Of a stretch of 64,000 nucleotides of DNA, positions 38,469 through 47,800 are shown piece by piece (the stretch's first letter is position 1; each line of letters starts with the position of its first letter). The translations under genes were made by a program, and so were the position numbers. The notes beneath the pieces are model-generated. The model saw only the letters and a program-made list of their open reading frames with translations. It ran no database searches and was not told where the DNA came from. This DNA is from Kolteria novifilia (GTDB lineage: Bacteria > Planctomycetota > Planctomycetia > Kolteriales > Kolteriaceae): assembly GCA_007748055.1 (NCBI GenBank), contig CP036279.1, positions 1,240,001 to 1,304,000 of the forward strand. The letters are read 5' to 3'.

Positions 38469-39206
38469 TCATCCATTCTTAATTTTTGGGTAGAGTCGGG
38501 CCAGTTTGGTGCGTGCTTCGTCGATTTGTAGTTGCCAGTCGACGCCGCGCTGCTTCTGGTTGGTCTGATCGGACCAAGCCCCGATTTCGTCTCGTAATTC
38601 GTCGAGTTCGCCGACGCGTCGACCGGTCAGACACTGTCGTGTCATCGCGCTCAGTTCGCATTCGGCGACGTTTAGCCAGCTCCCATGCTTCGGAGTGTAG
38701 ACGAACGTGATTCGCTTGACATAGGCACGTGCCACGGCAGGCTCAAACAACTCGTAGAACGCTCCCTTGGTGTGGGTGTTTAGGTTGTCGAGAACCAGCG
38801 TCACTTGCTGGCAATCGGCGTAGCGAGTGTCGAGCAGTTGCGCGACCTCTTGCGCCCAATCAACCTTGGTGCGTTGCGACCTGGCCGTCGCTTGGCGAAA
38901 ACCTGAAAGCGGCTCGCTGAACATGAAGATGCTCGCCGTTCCGTTTCGTTCATACTCGTAGTCGACTCGCTTGGGATGGTCCTTGGCAGCTTCAATCGGC
39001 TGCCTTGTTTCTTTGATCAGCTGGACCGGTTGCTCGTCCATGCAAATGACCGGATGGTCTGCATCGTAGGGTCTTTCATAGGTTTCGAGGACTTCCTCCA
39101 TGCAAGCGACGAACTCAGCGTCGTTCTCGGGGGGGATCACCCAATAGTCGATCATACGCTTGGTCATGCGATTTTTTTTAGCGTCTTGCGAACGGTCTCG
39201 GGACAA
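38469..39206 (-). CDS. IS630 transposase, DDE catalytic part (orfB)
   Basis: Catalytic half of the IS630 transposase. The acidic triad is visible: Asp in ICMDEQPVQL, Asp in LVLDNLNTHT and Glu in SWLNVAECELS, with the downstream KLARLYPKIKNG tail. Its own ATGs at 39168 and 39153 lie after the overlap with orfA, without a ribosome site. Production is expected through a -1 frameshift in orfA at an A8 run (T8 at 39172-39179 on the plus strand), giving one orfA-orfB protein of about 380 residues, as in other IS630 members. Confidence 0.9.
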   Translation of the reverse strand: MSRDRSQDAKKNRMTKRMIDYWVIPPENDAEFVACMEEVLETYERPYDADHPVICMDEQPVQLIKETRQPIEAAKDHPKRVDYEYERNGTASIFMFSEPLSGFRQATARSQRTKVDWAQEVAQLLDTRYADCQQVTLVLDNLNTHTKGAFYELFEPAVARAYVKRITFVYTPKHGSWLNVAECELSAMTRQCLTGRRVGELDELRDEIGAWSDQTNQKQRGVDWQLQIDEARTKLARLYPKIKNG

Positions 39207-39607
39207 ATGGATTCCACTACCTCTAGTTTAACCAATTGATCGGCAAGCAGTTGCAGCGTCCACTTGCCGTATCCCTTGGGCGGCTCTCCCAGACGCATGG
39301 CGATTAGTCTTGCTTCGGCCTGCCCGTCGAGCTTCGGCGGAGTCGGTGGCTTCTCGCGTCTCATTCCATCCAATGCCAACGCAAAACTCTCGGTGACTAG
39401 GCGTTTGCGTAGATTCTCAACGGTCTGGACACGACAACCAAAAGCCTCGGCAATTCTCTCATCCGTCCACGCCGGACCGTTGGCGTCTGTCTTCAAGAGC
39501 ATTTGTGCCCGTCGAACCTTCTGGGAGGAGCCTTTGAGCTTCTTGATGACCGCGTGACAAGTTGCGCGTTCCTCTTCCGTGAGGCGAACGATGTACTTCT
39601 TGTTCAT
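39164..39607 (-). CDS. IS630 transposase, DNA-binding part (orfA)
   Basis: 147 residues from ATG 39607, with GGAGG 7 bases before it; longer upstream frame would run through the inverted end. It has paired helix-turn-helix motifs (DERIAEAFGCRVQTVENLRKRLV; KWTLQLLADQLVKLEVVESICPETVRKTL) that bind the inverted ends. It ends KTLKKIA just after the slippery A8 run, where -1 slippage of CTA-AAA-AAA-A enters orfB. Confidence 0.88.
   Translation of the reverse strand: MNKKYIVRLTEEERATCHAVIKKLKGSSQKVRRAQMLLKTDANGPAWTDERIAEAFGCRVQTVENLRKRLVTESFALALDGMRREKPPTPPKLDGQAEARLIAMRLGEPPKGYGKWTLQLLADQLVKLEVVESICPETVRKTLKKIA
39172..39179 (-). promoter_or_regulatory. Probable -1 ribosomal frameshift site
   Basis: Eight A residues on the minus strand in the orfA/orfB overlap. 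OrfA reads CTA AAA AAA ATC GCA TGA; slipping back one base gives AAT CGC ATG, entering orfB and fusing the DNA-binding and catalytic halves. A stimulatory hairpin was not examined. Confidence 0.75.
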
Positions 39608-39695
39608 TGGGAAACCTCCGTGCTTTCCAGGAAGCAGCAAGTTTCCTCGAACAGAAGCAATCAACCAACCCGAAATCCTAGGATAGATGAACCAC

Positions 39696-39838
39696 TAGCA
39701 ACCCGTTGATCTATTCGCTGCCGGCTACCTCGGCGTCGAAGTCGCGCGACGAGTCCGCGGACTCGCCTGCCTCTTCTTCTTACTCCTGACGAGAATCGCT
39801 CGTCCTCGGCGTACCCGGCCTACACCAACGGCCTGCCA
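39696..39838. mobile_element. MITE-like element, family B (copy B3)
   Basis: About 143 bp. It starts TAGCAACCCGTTGATCTATT immediately after the IS630 end and finishes ACCAACGGCCTGCCAAC. The middle has the near-palindromic GACGAGTCCGCGGACTCGCC core. Confidence 0.7.
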
Positions 39839-40435
39839 ACTCCGGCGGAGCCGTGGTAATCGTAGCTTCAGCCGAACGACCGAGCAAGCATCAATAGGTA
39901 TGGGCGAATCACCCGTTTGAGATTGGGAACCACCGTGTTGACTCGCGGTCGATGTTCACGCCTCTCCACGGTAACTAACGTTCCTTCCCCAGTCATGGCG
40001 CGGTTTCCTTCATATAAGCGCCAACGCTTTCAATGAGGTCCTCGGCACGCCGTTGTTCCGTGTGAGTCAAGCCGCAGACGAATGAGCTCGGTGATGATCA
40101 CGATGACGTACCGTGGTCCAACCCGAGATCTCACCTAGCGCGTGGGCGTCGGGTTCCGAGTCATGGCACGACTCCTCGGGGCCTTCAGTTCTCGTCATGC
40201 AAAGGGGAGCATTCCGCGATGAAGTTGTCGAAAGACACTTGCTCGCCGCGAACGCACCCATCGTCGTCGATCCGACCTTTCATCGCGTTCCCGATGACAC
40301 TCACGTCGATCCACTCTCATGGAAATTGCTTGCTCGCCTTCCCAGCAGGCGTTTGAATGAAGGACGTGAACACGACCACGTCAACGTTCGACACTTGCTA
40401 GCAGGATGTTCCATGCAACGAAACCGGGGGAAGCC
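39839..40435. other. Gene-free stretch of about 600 bp
   Basis: Frames on both strands lack ribosome sites and domains. Lies between two MITE-like elements upstream of the kinase gene; probably decayed sequence. Confidence 0.4.
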
Positions 40436-40692
40436 TAGCAGTCCGTTGATTCAAGCGGGCCAAGGCGAGAACGAGCATTGTTGACCAAGACCGAGTTTCC
40501 CAGGCGCAGAGACTAGTGTGGAAGGCAGTTCGAAGCCAGCAGGGAATAGATCAACGCGCTGCTAGGAGTGTCGGTCGGGATCGAGGGAGAAGAGTCGCAG
40601 GCGAGTCCGTGGGTTCGTCGAGGAGTCCACGACACCGAGATCGGCCAAGGGGACCATATGTAGCTGGCAGCGAATAGATCGACAGACTGCTA
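40436..40692. mobile_element. MITE-like elements, family B (copies B4a/B4b, composite)
   Basis: A first unit from TAGCAGTCCGTTGATTCAAG (40436) to GGGAATAGATCAACGCGCTGCTA (40564), and a second partial unit sharing that TA and ending GGCAGCGAATAGATCGAC then AGACTGCTA (40692). The second contains GCAGGCGAGTCCGTGGGTTCG, the family core. It reads as one element inserted in, or recombined with, another. Confidence 0.75.
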
Positions 40693-40761
40693 GGCGTCAG
40701 TGTCGCGACATGGCGTCAGCGAGTCCAGTACCGCCAGACTCTCACGTTGGACAAGTGCCTC

Positions 40762-43050
40762 ATGGGCGACTTCGACATTCTGTACCTGTTGCATCTCTTG
40801 CGGGAATATCCAGACGCCGGGGAAGCAATTGTCAACGTCGTTGCCACCAGCATGTACCCAAGCAACGAGTTCTCTCCCTCCTTGCCGGAACACTTGATCG
40901 ACGCTCATCTCTTCGATCGAGGACAAGTCCTTGTCCAACTCGAGAAAGTCCATGCCGACCTTCGGGAAGCCCAGTGGGACTCCCGACGGTTGATCGCCGA
41001 TTCCATGGATTCACTGGACCCCAGCCATCGCCAATTGCTCTGGGAGAAGTTGCCGTTTCTCGCCTGGTGCACCGACCCATCGCTGCATTTCCAACTCTCG
41101 GAGCCAACCCCCTTCGCCATCGGAGGACTCGGCCTTCTTTGGAAAGCCGTCGAGCATCCGACGGGCCGCACCGTGCTGGTGAAGCAGATCAGGCCGGAGA
41201 TGCTCGGCGAGCCGAGTTCCGTTCAGCGGTTCGTCGACGAGGGTTGTGTCGCCGCACGGCTCGAGCATCCCAACATCGTGCCGATCTATCGAGTGCCAAC
41301 CCAGAAAGACGGATATCCTCCGTACTACGTCATGCGTTGGATCCAGGGGCGGACGCTCGGTAGCGAGATCATGACCCTGCGGTCCGAGAAAGTGACCGAC
41401 GAACAATGGCTCGACGGTGTTCGCACGCTCACCCAACATCTCGTACGTGTTTGCGACGCCGTCATGTATGCACATTCCCAGGGAATTCTTCATCGCGATC
41501 TGAAACCCGAGAATATCATGATTGGCGACTTCGGAGAAACCCACCTCCTCGACTGGGGTCTGGTCAAGCGACTGGACACCGCGTCGTCGCTCACCGAATC
41601 CACCACGCCCGGAAGCGACCAGCGCTCCTACCACACGGTTCAGGGATCACGAATCGGCTCGCCCGCTTGGATGTCGCCCGAACAGGCAAGTGGCGTCGGC
41701 GACATCGACGAACGCACCGACATCTTCGGATTGGGAGGCACCCTCTTTAGCATCTTGACTGGCCGACCGCCCAATGCCACCGACAGCAAGGCGACGATTC
41801 GACAAGTCATTGGCACGGCCATCAACGCCCCAACCCCACGCCCCTCGGCCTTCGAGAAACGAACGCCACAAGGACTGGAGGCGATCTGCGTCGCGGCGAT
41901 GCAAAAAAAGAGAAGCGATCGCTACCAGCAGGTCGACCAACTCATCTCCGACCTCAATGCGTGGCTAGACGGGGATCCGATCTCGGTCTATCGGGAGCCG
42001 ATCGCTCGACGCCTCGCTCGATATTCGACGCTACACCCGACGTTCAGCGCTCTCGTCTCGGGCAGCTTCCTTACCCTCTTCGTGACCCTTCTGCTCTTGG
42101 CGATCTTCATCGTCAGTCTCGGCAACACCATCAGTCGAGTCACCATGTCGTTCGTCGTGAGCCGACGTGTCTCCCAAAGCAACATGGTTCGCGACCGAAT
42201 GAACGACTTCTCGAAACAGGTCGCCTTTCTGATGGAACTCGATGACATCAAGGAGGTCTTCTTCGAAGCCAAGCCTGGCGAGAGCCACGCGAGCGATCTC
42301 TCCTCGATTCGTCGCTTCGTCGAAGCCCAGCCTGCGTGCCGAGAGCTGAATCTGGTGGTGAATGACGCGGGAAAGGGGTTTCAATCACTGTGGCGCTTTC
42401 GACGTATTGGCGATCATGTCGCCGTGAGTGAAAGCCTACCCCTCGCATCGAGGCCGGACTGGGTCTACGAAGCGAGAAGCCTCCGGGCACGCGCGGATCC
42501 TCAGCCCATACTGTTTCATCACCGTCAGACCGATGAGAAGACGGGAGCCCGCGTCGCGAACGTCAAGGTGCTCGCCCTCGTGCGGACCGCGGACCGATTC
42601 ATCGGCTACCTCGTCGTGGACGTCGATCTCTCGAAGCTATTGAACTTTGACACGCGCCCATTTGGAACGGTCGGCGTCACCACGTTGGATGGCGATGTCA
42701 TCTTCTGGCAACAACCTAGCCCCATCAACCCGGATGCGCCCGACAAGCTGCTGAAACTCATGCCCAACGCGTTCGACGACCTGCGGACGACGGGAGAGTT
42801 CGACTGTCAGACCCTAAGACTGCCAAACAGCTCCGCTCTCTGGCAATGGCAAGTGTGTGGCCATCTCGTGGACTACACCTTCTCGAATGAGAAAGGTCGC
42901 CTTTGCATTATCGATATCATTGACTGGAAGCTCTTCTCCGAGTCATCCCACTTCCTCAACTCGGCGTTCATCAGCGTCGCCGCCGTCACGGCCTCGACGA
43001 TCCTTCTGTCACTACTCTTGTCGAGGTTGCTGAAGTCACTCATCGCCTAG
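40762..43050 (+). CDS. Transmembrane Ser/Thr protein kinase with extracytoplasmic sensor
   Basis: 762 residues from ATG 40762; a TTG five codons earlier is in frame, and neither has a good ribosome site. The kinase domain spans about 120-410: Gly-loop IGGLGLLWKA, Lys in VLVKQIRPEM near 140, catalytic HRDLKPEN near 243, DWG in place of DFG near 263, and SPAWMSPEQ. A transmembrane helix follows (about 428-455, FLTLFVTLLLLAIFIV), then a 270-residue outer domain with Cache-like features (LVVDVDLSKLLNFDTRPFG), and a second helix at the C-terminus (about 732-760). The stop TAG is formed by a MITE end. Kinases of this kind sometimes control type VI secretion, and the vgrG genes are 2.5 kb away, but that link is inference. 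Confidence 0.9.
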   Translation: MGDFDILYLLHLLREYPDAGEAIVNVVATSMYPSNEFSPSLPEHLIDAHLFDRGQVLVQLEKVHADLREAQWDSRRLIADSMDSLDPSHRQLLWEKLPFLAWCTDPSLHFQLSEPTPFAIGGLGLLWKAVEHPTGRTVLVKQIRPEMLGEPSSVQRFVDEGCVAARLEHPNIVPIYRVPTQKDGYPPYYVMRWIQGRTLGSEIMTLRSEKVTDEQWLDGVRTLTQHLVRVCDAVMYAHSQGILHRDLKPENIMIGDFGETHLLDWGLVKRLDTASSLTESTTPGSDQRSYHTVQGSRIGSPAWMSPEQASGVGDIDERTDIFGLGGTLFSILTGRPPNATDSKATIRQVIGTAINAPTPRPSAFEKRTPQGLEAICVAAMQKKRSDRYQQVDQLISDLNAWLDGDPISVYREPIARRLARYSTLHPTFSALVSGSFLTLFVTLLLLAIFIVSLGNTISRVTMSFVVSRRVSQSNMVRDRMNDFSKQVAFLMELDDIKEVFFEAKPGESHASDLSSIRRFVEAQPACRELNLVVNDAGKGFQSLWRFRRIGDHVAVSESLPLASRPDWVYEARSLRARADPQPILFHHRQTDEKTGARVANVKVLALVRTADRFIGYLVVDVDLSKLLNFDTRPFGTVGVTTLDGDVIFWQQPSPINPDAPDKLLKLMPNAFDDLRTTGEFDCQTLRLPNSSALWQWQVCGHLVDYTFSNEKGRLCIIDIIDWKLFSESSHFLNSAFISVAAVTASTILLSLLLSRLLKSLIA

Positions 43051-43213
43051 CGGTCCGTCGATTTAAGCGGGCCAAGGCGAGAACGAGCGATGTTGACCAA
43101 GATCAAGGAGAAGAAACGCAGGCGAATCCGTGGACTCGTCGCGTTTCTTTGACGCGGACATTGATCAAAAGGGCCGTTCGTGGCCGGCAGCGAATAGATC
43201 GACGGGCTGTTGG
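43048..43213. mobile_element. MITE-like element, family B (copy B5)
   Basis: About 166 bp. Starts TAGCGGTCCGTCGATTTAAG and ends GGCAGCGAATAGATCGACGGG CTGTTGG. Middle: AACGAGCGATGTTGACCAAG, AAACGCAGGCGAATCCGTGG. The first TAG is the kinase stop codon. It is the best aligned partner of copy B1. Confidence 0.85.
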
Positions 43214-43423
43214 CAGTCCTGACTGGTCAATTCATTGACTAAGAGAATCGTGGGTGCCGCGCCCACGCTCGCCGCAGGCTTTGGAGGACACGCTCGCGTG
43301 GGCATGCGGAACACGGACTCTGATTCAGCACACTCCCGCACGATTGGGGAATGACGTGTCATCGAACACACGTGTTGATGAGAACGGTCACAAACCGATG
43401 CTGAGCATCCGCGAAGTGCGATC

Positions 43424-44857
43424 CTATCCCGTCACCAGCTTCGGCTGGAACGAGCCTTCATTGATCGTGGGACGCTCCGGTCGACCGTTGTAGCTGTAGG
43501 AGAGCTTCAGCCGATCGAGCCCCAAGAGATGGAGGATCGACGCGTGAAGATCGTGGACGTGCATGCGATCCTCGATCGCCCGGAGCCCCAGTTCGTCGGT
43601 GGCGCCGATGGTTTGACCGCCCTTCACGCCACCGCCGGCCATCCACATCGTGAACCCGGTCGGGTTGTGGTCGCGACCATTGCCCTTCTCGGACATGGGC
43701 GTTCGCCCGAACTCGCCACCCCAGACAACCAGAGTGTCTTCCAACAGGCCCCGTTGCTTCAAGTCCTTGAGGAGACCGGCGACCGGACGATCCATGGATC
43801 GACAGAGCTTCGAGTGATTCCCTTCAATCCCCGTGTGAGCGTCCCATTTGCTACCGGACCCATGATACAACTGGATGAAGCGGACGCCGCGTTCGACAAG
43901 TCGACGCGAGAGGAGGCACAAACGGCCAAACGAAGCGGTCTCCTTCTGGTCGATCCCGTAGAGACTCTGGGTCGCTTTGGTTTCCTTGCCGAGATCGACC
44001 GCCTCGGGAGCTTCGGCTTGCATGCGGAACGCCAACTCGTAGCTCGCGATTCGCGCATCGAGTTCACTCTGTTCGGGATGCTGTTGGGCGAAGCGTTGAT
44101 CGAGCGACCGAAGAAACGACAACTTCCCACGTTGTCGAAGGTTGCTGACCCCTTCGGGATTGTTCAGATTGGGAATCGGCTGCTTGCCCTCCTGCAACCG
44201 AGTTCCCTGGTAGAGCGCCGGCATGAACCCCGCCCCCCAGTTGCGGGGACCATTGACCACTTGCGAACGGTTGTCCTGCATGACGACAAATGAGGGTAGG
44301 TTTTCGTTCTCCGACCCGAGTCCGTACGACACCCAACTGCCGAGGGATGGACGGCCACCAACGATGGAGCAGGTGTTCATCTGGCAGACGCCGAGCGAGT
44401 GGCTAATCCCGTCGGCCCAACAGGACCGGATGACCGCGATGTCATCCAGGCACGTTGCAATCTCTGGAATCCAATCGGATGCCCAAGTGCCCGCTTCGCC
44501 ATGCTGCTTCCAAGTCCGCTTCGAGGCCAGCAACGGAGACCGCGATTCCCCCATCGCGGTGATAATCTCCCCAAAACTGTCCGGGAGCGCCTTCCCGGCG
44601 AGCTCGTTCAGCTTGGGCTTCGGGTCGAACAGATCGATATGACTCGGGCCACCCTCCATGAACAGAAAGATGACGTTCTTCGCCGTCGGGCGGTGATGGG
44701 GAACCAGTCCGGCGGCGGTGGTGAACTGTTCGTGTCCAGGCGTTTGTTCAGCCTGAGCGAGAAGATTGCTCAGCGCGACCGCGCCGAATCCGCAGCCGCT
44801 TCGAACAAGAAACTCCCGGCGCGTACGCGGAATGTCAACGTGAGGCAGTCGAGACAT
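43424..44857 (-). CDS. DUF1501 family protein, twin-arginine signal (second copy)
   Basis: 477 residues, start ATG 44857 with GGGAGTGAC before it. Tat leader TRREFLVRSGCGFGAVALSNL. DUF1501 marks: KNVIFLFMEGGPSHIDLFDPKP, GISHSLGVCQMNTCSIVGGRPS, RFIQLYHGSGSKWDAHTGIEGNH and VVWGGEFGRTPMSEKGNGRDHN. Unlike the first DUF1501 in the window it belongs to the subgroup paired with DUF1549/DUF1553, which lies 8 bases upstream. The shared motif set suggests a secreted enzyme of the alkaline-phosphatase fold; the substrate is unknown. It is the last gene of the ECF sigma-FecR operon. Confidence 0.95.
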   Translation of the reverse strand: MSRLPHVDIPRTRREFLVRSGCGFGAVALSNLLAQAEQTPGHEQFTTAAGLVPHHRPTAKNVIFLFMEGGPSHIDLFDPKPKLNELAGKALPDSFGEIITAMGESRSPLLASKRTWKQHGEAGTWASDWIPEIATCLDDIAVIRSCWADGISHSLGVCQMNTCSIVGGRPSLGSWVSYGLGSENENLPSFVVMQDNRSQVVNGPRNWGAGFMPALYQGTRLQEGKQPIPNLNNPEGVSNLRQRGKLSFLRSLDQRFAQQHPEQSELDARIASYELAFRMQAEAPEAVDLGKETKATQSLYGIDQKETASFGRLCLLSRRLVERGVRFIQLYHGSGSKWDAHTGIEGNHSKLCRSMDRPVAGLLKDLKQRGLLEDTLVVWGGEFGRTPMSEKGNGRDHNPTGFTMWMAGGGVKGGQTIGATDELGLRAIEDRMHVHDLHASILHLLGLDRLKLSYSYNGRPERPTINEGSFQPKLVTG

Positions 44858-44865
44858 GTCACTCC

Positions 44866-47800
44866 CTATTGGACGTAGAGAAACTCGTTGGAGTTCAGAA
44901 GCATGTGGCACAGATCGACGAACGCCGCGGCGCGCGGGTCGTCCGCGCTCTCTTCGACGTGCCGATACGTGATATCGTGCCGGTTTGGCGAGCTGTCTTG
45001 GAACATCCCTGGCACGGGATCGAACTGCCAGTACCCCAAGGTCTTCTTGGTGGTTCCCTCTCGCGAAAGAAGGAGTTCGGGGACGTTGAGCGCGGCCGAG
45101 GAAAGACGGATGTCATCGATGAGACCATCGAAATAGCTGGGACTCTTGCCCGCCATCCGACCGAAGGTGACGGGAAGATCGTTGGGGCGAAGTTGGACGA
45201 TCTGGTGACTCATCACCACGTGGTTGAGCGGTTCTTCCGCGTTCGATAGATCCTTGAGATAGAAGTCGATCGTGCCGGCTCGCTCGCCGGAGAGATGAAC
45301 GCTGGCCGCGGCGTAGTAGGGCGTGTTGAGCTCGATATGCTGGTCGGAAAAGACGATCGAGTCGCCCACGCTATTGTCACTTCTCTTGCCGTGCATGCGC
45401 AAGACGAGCGTCTGCGGCTTGCGTCGCGACCCTTGTCCCGTCACGCCGAACACCCAGCCCGGTTCCGGCACCCGGCCATTCCACTTCGCGACCAAGGTGC
45501 GGACCGATCCCGTGTCATACACCGACTGAATCTGAAAGAAGGTTTCGATCGTGAAGTTCTCCAGGCCCAACCGCTTGTCACTGGCGACATAGAGCGGTGG
45601 CGGATCGTCCGGATTGACGACTACCGCCTGTCCTTGCCGGTAGGCCATCTGAGCCGTGGCCAGCTCCGGAGCCGGCGCCGTAGCGGCTTGCTCGGCCAGA
45701 AGCGCCGACTGCCGATCGAGGAATGCCTTCGCGAGCAGGGCTTCATCGTCGGTCATGGTTCGGCCGAACACGATCTCCCACGCTCGGCGAACCGACGCGT
45801 CCTCTTTCAGATCTTCCGACACCGGACCAGCCTCGCGAATGGCCCTCGCCGACAGGTGCTCGGCAAACCGCAGCATCTGCTGGTTGTTGAACAGACGCAG
45901 CGACTGGATCGGCGACGTCGTGATATCTCGCGAGGCGGTGCTGGTGATGAACTGCGGGAGATCGAACGTGGCCAAGAATGGATCTCGGGCATTTCTGGTT
46001 GTCCGTAGGTAGACCGATCGACGTGGCTGGTCGGAGCGAACTCCAGGACCTCCCGTGCGAAGGTCGAGTCTCCCCGTCACCGCCAAAATCGAGTCGCGTA
46101 TCTGTTCGGCGTCGAGCCGACGGGTGCCGCCCCGCCAGTAGTGCTTGTTGTCGGGATCGATCGCGGTCATCGCGTCATGGCGCGGGTGACAAGACGACTG
46201 GCGATAGGTGGCCGACAGGAGCATGAGGCGATGAAGGTCTTTCAGTCGCCAACCACCGTCGACAAAGCGTCGCGCCATCCAATCGAGCAAGTCAGGATGC
46301 GTCGGCGTCCCACCGAGGCGACCAAAATCGTTGGCGTTCGCCGCCAACCCTCGGCTGAAGTGATACTGCCAAACACGATTGACGATGACCCGCGTCGACA
46401 ACGGATTGTCCTCTCGGGTCAGCCACTTCGCCAACGAACTCCGCCGACCCGTCGACACCTCACTCGCGTAGGGAGAACTTGCGGGAGCCGGCTCATCGAG
46501 CAACGCCAAGAACCCGGGCTCGCACTTGGTGCGTTTCTTCGGAATGACCGTTTCGGGTGCCGTCGGACCGACATCAACGGCGACCCGCGCGACGGGCAAC
46601 GACGCTGGTTTCAGCTTGTTGAACTTGGCCAGATCGCGGCGAAGAGCGAGGATCTTCTCTTTGTCCTCCGGGGAGAACTTCGAATCGATTCGCTTGTAGT
46701 CGTGCTCCACCTGGTGCCACGCGAGCATCGCGATCTGCTGCTCCCGAGGCGTTCGCTCCGCGGCGGGCTTGTTGACCATCGCTTGGATCTCCTTCGGAAA
46801 GGCCTTGACCACCGCCTCGGCTTTCCGTCGGTAGGGAGCTTCCAACTCCGCCAACTTCTCGCGAATCTCTCGCGTCGCTTCTTCCCACTTGGCCAACTTC
46901 TTTCGATGCTCCTCGATCTGGTCCGACGTGGCCGCCGTGCGACTGGTGGGAAAACGTAGCGGTTCGAAGAAGGCTCGGAGTTGGAAGTAGTCCTTCTGCA
47001 AGACTGGGTCGAACTTGTGATCGTGGCAGCGGGCACACTGCAAGCCCACCCCCAAGAAGACATTGCTCACCGTGTCGGTCACTTCGTTGAGCATGTTGTC
47101 CCAATTGCGCGTCACATCCCGCTGATTCCATTCGAAAATGCCATGAGTGAGAAACCCGGTGGCGATCAGGGCGTCGACGTCGTCCGGAAAGAGTTCATCG
47201 CCGGCGATCTGTTCCAAGACAAAGCGGTCGTACGGCTTGTCGTCGTTGAATGACCGGATGACGTAGTCGCGATAGCGCCAGGCGTTCGGCCGATAGTGAT
47301 CCGCGCGAAAACCGTCGGAGTCGGCGTAGCGAACGACGTCCAGCCAGTGCCGCGCCCAGCGTTCGCCGTAGCGTGGACTCTCGAGAAGTCGGTCGACGAG
47401 TCGCTCGTAGGCGTCGAGGCGCCGATCGAGGACGAACGCGCGCACTTCTTCCGGCGTTGGGGGAAGGCCGTGCAAGTCGAAGGTGAGCCGCCGGATGAGG
47501 GTTTCCCGATCCGCGGGCGGCGCGGGCTCTAGGCCTTCCTTGGTCATCGCGGCGAGAATGAAGCGGTCGATCTCATTCCGGCTCCAGTCCGGCGTTCTCT
47601 CGGCGGGGACCTTCACCTCGCGGAGTGGCTGGATCGCCCACCAGGCACGATCCTCGTCGGTGAACGTGGGACCGTGGGCTTTGCGCACCGGGGCGGTCTC
47701 GTCGGCGCCCGGCCAGGGAGCCCCCATCAAGATCCACTTTTCGAGCACCGCGATCTGATCCGGCTTCAGCTTTCCAGTCGGAGGCATCTCGTACGACTCG

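Larger units (their letters stand above)
38462..39697 (-). mobile_element. IS630-family insertion sequence
   Basis: About 1.24 kb. Inverted ends of roughly 30 bases match well: left TAGTGCATCATCCATTC, right (complement) TAGTGGTTCATCTATCC, then ...TTTTTGGGT versus ...ATTTCGGGT. TA at both edges (38462-38463, 39696-39697) is the target duplication typical of IS630/Tc1/mariner transposons. The transposase is split in two overlapping frames joined by a slippery run. The element is inserted precisely between a family A repeat on the left and a family B repeat on the right. Confidence 0.88.

Noticed and set aside
43213-43423. CCCACGCTC / ACGCTCGCGTGGG pairs resembling a small CRISPR or attachment site
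   Set aside because: Only one imperfect inverted pair is present, with no regular spacing, and no cas or integrase genes are in the window.
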